DNA of 32,097 bases from Flavobacteriales bacterium CG_4_9_14_3_um_filter_40_17 (GTDB taxonomy: Bacteria; Bacteroidota; Bacteroidia; Flavobacteriales; Flavobacteriaceae), in contig PFUR01000067.1 of the NCBI GenBank assembly GCA_002790195.1, positions 1-32,097 of the forward strand. The letters run 5' to 3'. The position numbers were made by a program, and so were the translations under genes. A model generated the notes under the pieces. That model saw only the letters and a list, made by a program, of their open reading frames with translations. It ran no database searches and was not told where the DNA came from. Of this stretch, positions 1 to 9,007 are shown piece after piece (positions within the stretch are counted from its first letter, which is position 1; each line of letters opens with the position of its first letter).

Positions 1-535
1 CATGTAGCGTTACATTCAATTTGTTGGCAAGATCTCTGAGCAAACCATTCAATTTTTTGTCATAAGGTGCAGACATATCGGTAAATCGAGGCCCAAAAGC
101 ATCAACTCCTTTAAAAGCAAGTGGTGAATCGCCCTGCAGGTTGATGTGGTCATCGATGAGCATCAGGTTTCCTTTGTTGAAATTTTGGTTAATGGCTCCG
201 GCAGCATTAGAAATGAGCAAAGTTTTAATGCCCAAAAGATGCATGACGCGAATGCCGTAAGTAACTTCTTGCATGTTGTAGCCTTCATAATAATGGAATC
301 GCCCGGACATGACAATCACTTGCTTGCCTTCCAAAGTGCCATAAATTAATTTACCGGAATGAAACTCTACTGTAGCTTGCGGAAAAAACGGAATGTTGTT
401 GTAATGCGCTTCGTGTTCGACTTCAATGCTATCGACCAATTTTCCGAGACCGGTTCCCAATACAATCCCGACTTCAGCTTGTCCGAATCCTTTGTTTTTT
501 AGATATTTAATGGTTTCGTTTAGGTTTTTTTTCAT
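1..535 (-). CDS. punA: Purine nucleoside phosphorylase, partial (C-terminus outside window)
   Basis: The enzyme phosphorolytically splits purine (deoxy)nucleosides into base and (deoxy)ribose-1-phosphate in the cytoplasmic purine salvage pathway. The reading frame starts at the ATG complementary to 533-535 and stays open to base 1, giving about 178 residues of a family usually near 270; the rest lies beyond the window. Visible family motifs are an N-terminal GTGLG phosphate-binding loop, FHSGK, GRFHYYEGY, ISNAAGAIN and HINLQGDSPL, the signature of the trimeric class I enzymes (PunA/human PNP type). It begins 39 bases after the stop of the DUF2064 gene on the same strand, so the two are probably co-transcribed. 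No sign of damage in the visible part. The family call is secure; the gene symbol is by family. Confidence 0.93.
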   Translation of the reverse strand, partial: MKKNLNETIKYLKNKGFGQAEVGIVLGTGLGKLVDSIEVEHEAHYNNIPFFPQATVEFHSGKLIYGTLEGKQVIVMSGRFHYYEGYNMQEVTYGIRVMHLLGIKTLLISNAAGAINQNFNKGNLMLIDDHINLQGDSPLAFKGVDAFGPRFTDMSAPYDKKLNGLLRDLANKLNVTLH

Positions 536-574
536 AGTTCAGCGGGTAATCAATTCAATAATTATGTTTCAATT

Positions 575-1177
575 TTATTTTAAATACTTTTTAAAGGCTT
601 CTATTTCTATTATATCTTCCACCACATCGATGTCGTTCAACGTTTCTAAAAGGCAGATTTTTTCACCAAATAAATCTTTCATACTGTCCTCCAACACCGA
701 GTTTGTCCCCCATTTCTTATGAACAAATAAAGGCGGTTTGAGCGCACACATCCCCATTAAATAATATCCGCCGTCATCTGCCGGCCCGAAGACAAAATCG
801 CAGGTGTCGAGTTTTTGAAATGCCTTTTCGAGATGTGCTTGTTGGAGTTCGAGCAAGTCGGTACCGATGATGACTACTTTTTGGTATCCTTCTTCAAAAG
901 CGGTATGAAAAGCGTGTTGCATCCTCAGTCCTAAGTCGTCTCCTTTTTGCAGTTGTTTTTGAAAAACATTATCCGGCCAAATATCATTTTCAACCAAACT
1001 CTCCGAATAACATACGCGTTTATCGACAGGCAAGTTTTTGGTTACTGAAACCGTGTGTTTCAAAAGTTGTTGATAGATTTCGAGTGCGTTTTCATCTCCA
1101 ATCGATTTGGCAAGGCGTGTTTTTACCTTCCCCAAGATTGGATTGCGGGCAAATATCAATAGCAAATAGCGATTCAT
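575..1177 (-). CDS. DUF2064 / TIGR04282-family glycosyltransferase-like protein
   Basis: A 200-residue cytoplasmic protein of the DUF2064 (TIGR04282) family, a nucleotide-diphospho-sugar transferase fold related to GT-A glycosyltransferases. The N-terminus reads LLLIFARNPILGKVKTRLA, the family's equivalent of the nucleotide-binding loop. A central VVIIGTDLLEL and a later FGPADDGGYYLMG carry the acidic metal-binding positions. No signal peptide or membrane segment is visible. Some members sit in arsenosugar gene clusters, but nothing next to this gene suggests that role and the substrate is unknown. It is the first gene of a probable two-gene operon with the purine nucleoside phosphorylase and has a well-formed promoter upstream. 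The ATG at 1175-1177 is the natural start because the family motif begins at residue 5. Confidence 0.88.
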   Translation of the reverse strand: MNRYLLLIFARNPILGKVKTRLAKSIGDENALEIYQQLLKHTVSVTKNLPVDKRVCYSESLVENDIWPDNVFQKQLQKGDDLGLRMQHAFHTAFEEGYQKVVIIGTDLLELQQAHLEKAFQKLDTCDFVFGPADDGGYYLMGMCALKPPLFVHKKWGTNSVLEDSMKDLFGEKICLLETLNDIDVVEDIIEIEAFKKYLK

Positions 1178-1208
1178 CTATCTTTGTTAAGGTTGGAAAT
1201 ATTTTTTT

Positions 1209-1242
1209 CAAAGGTAAAACAGATTTTTTAGACATATTCAAA
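1209..1242 (-). promoter_or_regulatory. Bacteroidota-type promoter for the DUF2064-PNP operon
   Basis: Read on the minus strand, TTTG (complement of 1239-1242) is followed by 22 bases and then TACCTTTG (complement of 1209-1216), a perfect match to the TAnnTTTG -7 box with an acceptable spacer. It would start transcription near 1203, about 26 bases before the ATG at 1177. Confidence 0.6.
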
Positions 1243-1371
1243 ATTTGTTTTTGTTTTAAATTTTTTGAAAAGCTATAATTGCCGCAAACTTATTTTTCTT
1301 TTTCTTTATTTCATCAAAGGTTATTTCTATTTTTACAGCATACAGAGTCATAATTTTTCAAATATTTTCGC

Positions 1372-4158
1372 TTGTTAAGAAAACTTTTTTTCATATTGTC
1401 CTTCAGTTGTTCTCTCGCTCAGGAAATACCGAAAGTATTTCAATACAGTCCGGATACCTATCGGGGCGAAACACAAAACTGGGAAATTACGCAAGACAAA
1501 AACGGATTTATCTATGTAGCCAACAACTTCGGATTATTAGAATTTAACGGTGTTACTTGGAAAACTTACCCAACGCCAAACAACACCATTATGCGGTCGG
1601 CCAAGGCAATAGGCGATAAGATTTACACCGGATTCTACATGGAATTCGGCTATTGGCAAAGAGATGATTTTGGTTATTTAATCTACCATTCAATGACCCA
1701 AAATATTCAAGAAAGCATCATGGAAGATGAGCAGTTTTGGCGAATAGATTCTTTCGATAATTTCATTGTTTTTCAATCACTAAACCAGTTCTTTCTCTTT
1801 AATATTTCAACAGAACACTTTGATATTATTACCGTCAATGAACCGATAGAAAAATCTCATCTGATTAACAAAAACCTGTACTATCATACCGCCGATGGAT
1901 CTATCTATTTCCTCGAGCAGGGCAAACCAAAACAACTTGTTAAGATTCCATTAGCCGAAGATAACCGGATAGAAAACTTGTTTTATAGCAACAATCAATG
2001 GCTCATCCTTACGCAAAAGGACGGATTTTACATTTATTCGGAGAATAAACTTAAGAAATGGACAATCCCTGCCGATTCGTTTCTCAAGAAGACAACGGTC
2101 TATAAAAGTATCGCGTTGCGCAACGGAAATTTCGCTTTGGGTTTGATTGCAAACGGGTTTCTTATTCTTGACAGCAAAGGGACAATCAAAGAAAATCTGA
2201 ACATCAACAACGGTCTTTCAAACAACACCGTTCTATCAGTTTTTGAAGACAACAGAAATAATATTTGGTTGGGATTGGACATCGGAATAAACACAGTGAA
2301 TTATCAATCTAATATATTGTATTACAATGATATAGATGGTATTTTGGGGACGGTCTATGCGACCAAAGTGTTTAACAATAAACTGTATATCGGTACCAAT
2401 CAGGGTTTGTATTTTAAAGACCTTCATACGATAGACTTTTTTCATCTTGTAAAAAATTCAAAAGGCCAAGTTTGGAATTTATTCGAATACGATGGCAAAC
2501 TATTCTGTGGACACAATTTGGGATGTTTTATAATTGAAGGCGAGGATGCAAAACTCTTATATAAAGAAACCGGAGTTTGGACTTTTGAAAAAATTCCGGA
2601 CAAACCGGGCTTATTGATGGTAGGCACTTACAAAGGTTTGGGTGTTTTCGAAAAAATCGGACAAGATTGGAGATTCAGAAACAACATCAAAGGATTTGAT
2701 ATCTCCGCGCGTTTTGTTGCAATGGATTCCTTGAAAAACATTTGGATAAATCACGAGTACAAAGGAGTTTATCAATTGAAAATAGATGAGGGATTCTATC
2801 AGGCTAAACTGGTTGAAAACAATTTCAAAAACCGCAAACAGAAAAATTCGGGTTTGATAAAGTTTAAAAAGGATATTATCTATGCCGACTATTCGGGTAT
2901 TTATAAGTACGATTATACCGCGCAAAAATTTGTTTTTAACAAGCACTACAGCCAATTGTCAGATTCTACAAATTATCAATCCGGAAAGCTTATTTCAATT
3001 GATGACCGCGAATTGTGGCTTTTCAACAACCAAGATGTAGCAGTTCTATCGTCCGACTTTCTGTCAGGTAATCTATATATAAAAAAATATGACTTACCAC
3101 AAGAGGTTAGAAAAACCATGAGCGGTTTTGAAAACATCGATAAATTAGACGATGATAACTACATCATTGGCAACTCAACCGGATACATTATTCTGCCAAA
3201 AGCACAGACAAACCCCGATGATTTCAATATCTATTTAACCGGTGTTAGCAGTACTTCCAAAAACAACCAAACAATTAAACAATCGTTGAAAGACGGTTTT
3301 ATCGTCAATTTCGACTTTATCAACATCAGTTTTCATTTCAGTGTGCCCAACTTGAGCCCTACACACAAAACGCTTTATCAATACAAGCTCAATGATTCGG
3401 AGGCATGGTCGGAATGGACTGCAAACAACAATTTTAATATAAGCAAGTTGGGCTTTGGTAAATACCGCTTACATGCAAGGGCGAAAATTGGTGAATTGAT
3501 TTCATCCAATACCATAAACTATGAATTTACAATCAACAGGCCTTGGTATTTTTCTAACATCAGTATCCTCTTGTACTTACTTGCGATTACATTAATGATT
3601 TATTTGGTTCATAAGTCTTACAAAAATCATTATCACAAAAAACAACAGCAATTGATTCAAGAGAAAAGAAATCAAATCGAGGAAATCAAAAAAATCAACG
3701 AGCAACAAATTTTCAAGTTAAAAAATGACCAATTAAATCAACTGGTCGAACAAAAAAATAAGGAACTTGAAAACACCACGGTCAATTTGATTAGAAAAAA
3801 TGAATTGCTCAACAATCTTAAAAAAGAAATAAAAAAAGTCAACCGTACAAATGAAGTAAACTCGCTCTTAAAATTCATCGAAAAAAATCAGAATGAGAAT
3901 GAAGATTGGGAAGTATTTGAATCCGTATTTAACCGATCTGAGCAAGATTTTTTAAATAACCTTAAAGCAAAGCATCCAAACCTTACCGCCAACGACTTGC
4001 GCCTTTGTTCCTATTTGAGGCTAAACCTTTCTTCAAAAGAGATTGCACCGCTACTCAACATTTCGGTACGCAGCATGGAAATAAAAAGGTATCGTTTGCG
4101 CAAAAAATTAGATTTAGAACATGATGAAAGCCTCAGTTCATACATTCTAAGCATTTAG
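1372..4158 (+). CDS. Membrane-spanning one-component regulator: beta-propeller, Y_Y_Y domain and LuxR-like HTH
   Basis: This 928-residue protein probably senses sugar in the periplasm and controls the adjacent PUL1. A hydrophobic signal sequence (residues 1-16, ending near SLAQE) is followed by a beta-propeller with Reg_prop-like repeats (for example NIWLGLDIGINTVNY near 298). Then come a Y_Y_Y domain (about 640-715), one membrane helix (about 727-747), a long charged coiled coil (about 752-840) and a C-terminal helix-turn-helix (about 870-928) with the LuxR-like pattern LTANDLRLCSYLRLNLSSKE. There is no histidine kinase or receiver domain, so the signal must pass directly through the membrane, as in SusR-type regulators. 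The start is TTG: an in-frame stop lies at 1351-1353, no ATG occurs in frame until well inside the propeller, and only the TTG preserves the signal sequence. It points toward susC of PUL1, its likely target. Confidence 0.88.
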   Translation: MLRKLFFILSFSCSLAQEIPKVFQYSPDTYRGETQNWEITQDKNGFIYVANNFGLLEFNGVTWKTYPTPNNTIMRSAKAIGDKIYTGFYMEFGYWQRDDFGYLIYHSMTQNIQESIMEDEQFWRIDSFDNFIVFQSLNQFFLFNISTEHFDIITVNEPIEKSHLINKNLYYHTADGSIYFLEQGKPKQLVKIPLAEDNRIENLFYSNNQWLILTQKDGFYIYSENKLKKWTIPADSFLKKTTVYKSIALRNGNFALGLIANGFLILDSKGTIKENLNINNGLSNNTVLSVFEDNRNNIWLGLDIGINTVNYQSNILYYNDIDGILGTVYATKVFNNKLYIGTNQGLYFKDLHTIDFFHLVKNSKGQVWNLFEYDGKLFCGHNLGCFIIEGEDAKLLYKETGVWTFEKIPDKPGLLMVGTYKGLGVFEKIGQDWRFRNNIKGFDISARFVAMDSLKNIWINHEYKGVYQLKIDEGFYQAKLVENNFKNRKQKNSGLIKFKKDIIYADYSGIYKYDYTAQKFVFNKHYSQLSDSTNYQSGKLISIDDRELWLFNNQDVAVLSSDFLSGNLYIKKYDLPQEVRKTMSGFENIDKLDDDNYIIGNSTGYIILPKAQTNPDDFNIYLTGVSSTSKNNQTIKQSLKDGFIVNFDFINISFHFSVPNLSPTHKTLYQYKLNDSEAWSEWTANNNFNISKLGFGKYRLHARAKIGELISSNTINYEFTINRPWYFSNISILLYLLAITLMIYLVHKSYKNHYHKKQQQLIQEKRNQIEEIKKINEQQIFKLKNDQLNQLVEQKNKELENTTVNLIRKNELLNNLKKEIKKVNRTNEVNSLLKFIEKNQNENEDWEVFESVFNRSEQDFLNNLKAKHPNLTANDLRLCSYLRLNLSSKEIAPLLNISVRSMEIKRYRLRKKLDLEHDESLSSYILSI

Positions 4159-4161
4159 TCG

Positions 4162-4195
4162 CACCTCAACATTTGTTAAAAACACCTCAACATTT
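4162..4195 (+). repeat. Direct repeat CACCTCAACATTT x2, 21-base period
   Basis: CACCTCAACATTT occurs at 4162-4174 and again at 4183-4195. The offset of 21 bases is two DNA turns, which would place both on the same face of the helix. The core ACCTCAACA recurs inverted at 4344-4352, and a shorter CACCTCA is at 4227-4233. These are candidate binding sites for the upstream HTH regulator (inference). Confidence 0.55.
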
Positions 4196-4317
4196 ACTCA
4201 CCTAAAACGTTTTCGATGTTAAAACTCACCTCATACGACAATTTCATTTCACTTTTTTTATCAATGCTAAAGCCTTGTTAATGCTAAGTTAATATAGTAT
4301 TAATAGTTGCAAATTTA

Positions 4318-4335
4318 ACACAACATCAGTTGTGT
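4318..4335. repeat. Palindrome ACACAAC-ATCA-GTTGTGT upstream of susC
   Basis: A perfect 7-bp inverted repeat with a 4-base spacer, 153 bases upstream of the susC ATG and 8 bases before the inverted ACCTCAACA core. It could be an operator or form a short hairpin; it lacks the GC-rich stem of a terminator. Confidence 0.45.
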
Positions 4336-4488
4336 ATATTTTTTGTTGAGGTTCATTTTTAATTACTTTCTCCCGAACACAATAGATTTACATTTTCAGA
4401 CAGGCCTCATTTTCGTTTGCGTTCAATGCGCTGAAAAACTGTAAGTCTATTTGGCAACCTATCTATTGATTTTAAAAATTCAAATCGA

Positions 4489-7400
4489 ATGAAAAAAAAT
4501 GTATTATTGATTCTCGTTCTCTTATTCGGAGGCCTAACAGCTCACTCCCAAAATGGACGCGTCACCGGCAACGTCATTGCTGTCACAGGTGGAACTCCGC
4601 TCCCGGGTGTGAACATTGTGGTTAAAAACACCACCAATGGAACCAATTCGGACTTTGATGGAAACTTCATCTTAGACAATGTCAAGCAAGGAGATGTTTT
4701 GGTGTTTTCTTACTTGGGATTCAAAACAATCGAAGTCACCGTTTCCTCAAACATAATCAATGTGCAGCTGGAAGACGACACCCAAGCATTGTCTGAAGTG
4801 GTTGTCATCGGTTATGGAACGCAAGCCAAAAAAGAAGTAACCGGTGCAGTCAACTTAGTCAGTGCCGAAACTATTGCGGCACTCAAACCACTTCGTTTTG
4901 AAGATGCATTGCAAGGTCAAAGTACCGGTGTCCAAATCATCCCTTCATCGGGTTCACCTGGTAGCCCTTTAAATATTCGTATCAGGGGTATTAGCAGTAA
5001 CGGAAACAACCGTCCCTTGATAGTAGTCGATGGAAACATCACCGAAGACGCACTGACTAATCTCAATCCGAGCGACATCGAAAGCATCACGACCCTTAAA
5101 GATGCATCTGCAGCCATCTACGGAACGCGGGCTGCAAACGGTGTTATTCTGATTACTACCAAAACAGGCAAGAAAAATACAGCTGCCACTTTTGCCGTAA
5201 ATTCTTATGTAGCTTTCCAAGAAACTCCACGTAAACTGCCAGTTCTGAATGCCACAGAATACGCGCTTCTAATCAACGAAGCCCGCACTAATGCCGGACA
5301 AACACCACTCTTTAATGATGTTTCAGCTTTCGGAAAAGGAACTGATTTTCAAGACAAAGTCTTTGAAACTGCACCCGTTTTCAACCAAGATATTTCTGTT
5401 TCCGGTGGGGGCGAGAAATCAACCTATTCTTTAGGGGCAGGGTATCTTTCTCAAGACGGGATTGTAGCCAGAGACAAATCAAACTTCGACCGGTTTACCT
5501 CACGTTTGAGTTTTACAACAGAACTTTCTAAATATTTCACTTTTAACACTTCACTCTTCTATACCAACACCAAAAGGAAAACCATTAATGAAAGTGGTTT
5601 GGGATCGGTGCTTTTCAATGCACTAAATATGTCCCCGCTACTTCCTGTGAGGGATGTAAACGGCGATTTCACTTTGGCAGAAGGCCTCGGAAATGAAGTC
5701 ATCAATCCGTTGGCTCAAATTGCCAACACTTTCAACGAAAGCAATACCAACAAGATAAACGGTACGGCCGGATTAAAATTCAAATTAGATGATCACTGGA
5801 GTGCAGAAACCCGATTGGGATTCAACTATTCCTTAGCTAAAGCAAAGTTTTTTAGCCCGATTGCTTTTTTTGGATCCGGTAAAGTCTTTAATAATTCAAG
5901 AAGCAGTGTGACCGAGATTAAAGATGATTTCAACGATTACACTTGGGATGCTTTTGTCAATTACAAAAATACTTTCTTCGAAGACCACAATGTAGAAGTA
6001 ACTGTTGGAACAACCGTTTTCAAAAACCACGGCGACTTCTTTAACGCGACAGGATTTGATGTTCCAAACAACAGTTACAAGTTTGCAGATTTATCTTTGA
6101 CAAACAACAATTTAGCTGATGAAAATTTCGGTAACGGTCAATTTGAAGAACGTCTGGTTTCGTATTTTGGCAGATTTCAATACAATTACAGCAGTAAATA
6201 TCTATTTTCATTTTCACTTCGCCGCGATGCTTCAAGCAATTTTGGGCCTAATGAAAGTGTCGCTTACTTTCCTTCCGGTTCGATTGGTTGGGTAGTAACG
6301 GAAGAGTCTTTTTTGGAGGACAACGATATCGTCAATTTCCTAAAATTGCGCGGAAGTTTCGGAGTCTTGGGTAACGACCGCATCGTTGCAAACACTTTCC
6401 GCTCTCTATTGTCGGGCGAAGCGACTGCAGTGTTTGACGATCAATTGATCAACGGGAAAGCGGTCGGTAGAATTCCTAACCCGAATATCCGTTGGGAAGA
6501 ACAAGACCAACTCAACATCGGTTTTGATTTGACACTGCTCAAAAACTTTGAAATAACGACAGATTTCTTTAGAAAAACCACCCGCGACTTGCTACTCGAA
6601 GCACCCGTGTCAGGAATTATCGGATCGTCAGCTCCAGGTAGCGCACCACCTTTCATCAATGCAGGTTCAGTCCGTAACCGAGGGGTCGAGTTTAGTGTCA
6701 ACTACAAAACCAAACTAACCAAAGATTTGAAATTAACGGTGGGCGGTAATTTTACCGCACTCGAAAACGAAGTGCTTTCTGTCAACAACGACGTGGGCTT
6801 TGTTACCGGAGGAAACTTTGGAGTGGGTCAAGAAGCTCCTTCGCGGATGGAAGCCGGAAAACCCTTGGGATACTTTTTCGGACTTAAAACCGATGGCATT
6901 TTCCAAAACCAACAAGAAGTGGATGCACATGCGACACAACCCAATGCAAGGCCGGGAGAAATTCGATTTGTTGACACCAATCAAGATGGAGTCATCAACA
7001 ACAATGACCGTACGGATATAGGAAGCCCAATACCGGACGTGACCTTCAATTTTAATTTGTCTTTAGACTATAAAAATTTCGACTTTTCGGCAAGTGCTTT
7101 TGGCCAAGCCGGAAATGAAATTGTCAGAAATTTTGAAAGAAACCAGCCTTTGACCAATAAAAATCGCTCATTTCTTAATCGATGGACAGGTCCGGGCACT
7201 TCCAATTCGCAACCATTGGTAACTACCGGTGCAACAAGCTCCACACTCTTCTCGGATTTCTTCGTGGAAGATGGTGATTTTTTGAGAATTCAAACCATTC
7301 AATTGGGTTATACCATTCCCAAATCAATCACGCAAAAAGCAAAAATAAACAACCTGCGATTGTATGCCCAAGTCAACAACCTGTACACGTTTACAGATTA

Positions 7401-7512
7401 TTCAGGATTTGACCCATCCATTTCAAGCGGTGCACCTATCGGGGGTGGCATCGATCCGGGATTCTTCCCAACACCCCGTTCTTATATTTTCGGAATTAAC
7501 TTGAACTTTTAA
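4489..7512 (+). CDS. SusC/RagA-family TonB-dependent outer-membrane transporter (PUL1)
   Basis: A 1007-residue outer-membrane barrel that imports glycan oligosaccharides with energy from TonB-ExbBD. Order: signal peptide (1-20, ending AHSQ), carboxypeptidase-regulatory-like beta-sandwich (about 23-95), the SusC motif LSEVVVIGYGTQAKKEVTGA (about 101-120), a plug domain (about 115-225, with IRIRGISSNGNNRPLIVVDG and AAIYGTRAANGVILITTK), then a 22-strand-type barrel ending in YIFGINLNF with a terminal aromatic residue. The length is typical of the family. It is followed 11 bases later by its SusD partner, so the two form one transcript and one complex. The GH16 and GH3 genes downstream suggest the cargo is a beta-1,3-glucan oligosaccharide such as laminarin. 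That specificity is inferred from neighbours and cannot be seen in this protein. Confidence 0.96.
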   Translation: MKKNVLLILVLLFGGLTAHSQNGRVTGNVIAVTGGTPLPGVNIVVKNTTNGTNSDFDGNFILDNVKQGDVLVFSYLGFKTIEVTVSSNIINVQLEDDTQALSEVVVIGYGTQAKKEVTGAVNLVSAETIAALKPLRFEDALQGQSTGVQIIPSSGSPGSPLNIRIRGISSNGNNRPLIVVDGNITEDALTNLNPSDIESITTLKDASAAIYGTRAANGVILITTKTGKKNTAATFAVNSYVAFQETPRKLPVLNATEYALLINEARTNAGQTPLFNDVSAFGKGTDFQDKVFETAPVFNQDISVSGGGEKSTYSLGAGYLSQDGIVARDKSNFDRFTSRLSFTTELSKYFTFNTSLFYTNTKRKTINESGLGSVLFNALNMSPLLPVRDVNGDFTLAEGLGNEVINPLAQIANTFNESNTNKINGTAGLKFKLDDHWSAETRLGFNYSLAKAKFFSPIAFFGSGKVFNNSRSSVTEIKDDFNDYTWDAFVNYKNTFFEDHNVEVTVGTTVFKNHGDFFNATGFDVPNNSYKFADLSLTNNNLADENFGNGQFEERLVSYFGRFQYNYSSKYLFSFSLRRDASSNFGPNESVAYFPSGSIGWVVTEESFLEDNDIVNFLKLRGSFGVLGNDRIVANTFRSLLSGEATAVFDDQLINGKAVGRIPNPNIRWEEQDQLNIGFDLTLLKNFEITTDFFRKTTRDLLLEAPVSGIIGSSAPGSAPPFINAGSVRNRGVEFSVNYKTKLTKDLKLTVGGNFTALENEVLSVNNDVGFVTGGNFGVGQEAPSRMEAGKPLGYFFGLKTDGIFQNQQEVDAHATQPNARPGEIRFVDTNQDGVINNNDRTDIGSPIPDVTFNFNLSLDYKNFDFSASAFGQAGNEIVRNFERNQPLTNKNRSFLNRWTGPGTSNSQPLVTTGATSSTLFSDFFVEDGDFLRIQTIQLGYTIPKSITQKAKINNLRLYAQVNNLYTFTDYSGFDPSISSGAPIGGGIDPGFFPTPRSYIFGINLNF

Positions 7513-7523
7513 TAGCTACAACC

Positions 7524-8987
7524 ATGAAATTAAAAATTAATCTATACATAGCAGTTGCATTTCTCGGCCTGTCATTGTCGTCTTGCTCTGATAATTTTGT
7601 CCAAGAAGACCCGGCTTTCGTCATAGACTCAGAAAGTTTTTTCAACTCTGAGTCAGACTTCCAAGAAGCTCTTATAGGTTCCTATGATTTGCTGCAGGCA
7701 ACCTATGTAAACGTGATGATAGGGGAGATTGCATCAGACAATACCTTAGCTGGAGGCGAAAGCGCCGTTGACGTTCCCGGTTTTCAAGAAGTTGATGACA
7801 TGACGCATACACCCGTCAACCAACAATTGAGAGATCTTTGGAATTGGATGTACGCGGGTATCAACCGTACCAACTTCATAATGGAATTTAAAGACAAAGT
7901 AGATTTTCCGAATAAAAACCAAATACTTGCTCAAAACAGATTCCTCAGAGCTTATTACTATTTTGAATTGGTCAAATTTTTTGGAGATGTTCCTCTTTCT
8001 GAAGACAAAAGAATTCAATTTGGACAAGAAACTTCAATCGACCGGGCTCCCGTTTCAGAGGTTTATAATCTAATCGAGCGCGACCTTCGTTTTGCAGCCG
8101 ATAACCTTCCTTATACACAAGCTCAAAAAGGAAGAATCACCAAAGGTGCTGCCTTGGCTTTGCTTGGAAAAGTCTTGCTTTTTCAAAATAAATTTGGGGA
8201 AGCATCAACCGTTTTAGAAGAAGTTATAAACGATGGTCCCTATGATTTGGTCACTGACTACAATAGCATTTTCGAATCGGTGGGAGAAAATAATATCGAG
8301 TCAGTATTTGAAATTCAATACTCAGACTTAGAAGGTGCAGGATTTGGTTGTTTGCAATGCAGTGAAGGAAATGTAGCTGTCGGATTCAATGGAATCAGAA
8401 ATTATTCCGGCCCTTTGTTTGACTCAGGGTTTAGTTTCAATGTACCTACTCAAGAAGCCTTTGATGCTTACGACCCAGCAGACATTCGGAGAGATGTTGC
8501 CATTTTAGATATTAACACTTGGGCAGATCAAACCGGCGCAACCTTCGTAGAAGGATTCGAACACACCGGTTTTTACAATCGTAAATACATTGCCAGACAA
8601 GGTGATTTGAACACCGGCGATGCCAACTTGACCAACCCAAACAACTACCGATCCATCCGCTTTGCCGATGTGTTGCTTATGGCCGCCGAGGCATTTAGCC
8701 GTTCCGGTTCTGGAGATGTGAAAGCGCGCTTGTATCTCAATCGCGTCAGGCAGAGAGCCGGGCTCAGCGACATCAGTCTTTCCGGAAGCTCATTGACTCA
8801 AGCTATTTGGGACGAAAGAAGGTTGGAACTCATGGGCGAAGGCCAGCGCTTTTTCGATTTAGTTCGAACCGGTGAAGCCGCTTCAAAAATTCCGGGATTT
8901 GTAGCCGGAAAGCATGAATTATTCCCGATACCATCCATCGAAATTGAATTAGCCGGCAACCGTTGGACTCAAAACCCCGGTTATTAA
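7524..8987 (+). CDS. SusD/RagB-family glycan-binding lipoprotein (PUL1)
   Basis: A 487-residue surface lipoprotein that forms the lid of the SusC transporter and binds incoming oligosaccharide. A type II signal peptide ends in LSLSSC, with lipidation at Cys21. SusD hallmarks follow: FLRAYYYFELVKFFGDVPL (about 138-156), an ITKGAALALLGKVLLF TPR-like helix, YRSIRFADVLLMAAEA, and the C-terminal RRLELMGEGQRFFDLVRTG and TQNPGY ending. An internal CLQCSEGN pair of cysteines near residue 276 could form a disulfide or a small loop and is not a general family feature. It lies 11 bases after susC and 20 bases before the binding-protein gene, in one operon. Confidence 0.96.
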   Translation: MKLKINLYIAVAFLGLSLSSCSDNFVQEDPAFVIDSESFFNSESDFQEALIGSYDLLQATYVNVMIGEIASDNTLAGGESAVDVPGFQEVDDMTHTPVNQQLRDLWNWMYAGINRTNFIMEFKDKVDFPNKNQILAQNRFLRAYYYFELVKFFGDVPLSEDKRIQFGQETSIDRAPVSEVYNLIERDLRFAADNLPYTQAQKGRITKGAALALLGKVLLFQNKFGEASTVLEEVINDGPYDLVTDYNSIFESVGENNIESVFEIQYSDLEGAGFGCLQCSEGNVAVGFNGIRNYSGPLFDSGFSFNVPTQEAFDAYDPADIRRDVAILDINTWADQTGATFVEGFEHTGFYNRKYIARQGDLNTGDANLTNPNNYRSIRFADVLLMAAEAFSRSGSGDVKARLYLNRVRQRAGLSDISLSGSSLTQAIWDERRLELMGEGQRFFDLVRTGEAASKIPGFVAGKHELFPIPSIEIELAGNRWTQNPGY

Positions 8988-9007
8988 TCCTATAATCCTA
9001 TTTTCCC

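Larger units (their letters stand above)
4159..4488 (+). promoter_or_regulatory. Control region between the regulator and susC of PUL1
   Basis: These 330 bases hold no plausible gene. They contain a pair of exact 13-base direct repeats (4162-4174, 4183-4195), an inverted copy of their core (4344-4352), a 7-bp palindrome (4318-4335) and an AT-rich stretch around 4260-4345 where the promoter probably lies. No clean TTG / TAnnTTTG pair is visible. TTTTCAG (4393-4399) and CTGAAAA (4431-4437) could pair in the leader RNA. The likely susC leader is over 100 bases long. Confidence 0.6.

Noticed and set aside
1179-1186. Perfect plus-strand TATCTTTG as promoter of the PUL1 regulator
   Set aside because: No TTG lies at the -33 distance and it would give a leader of about 180 bases; too weak to call.
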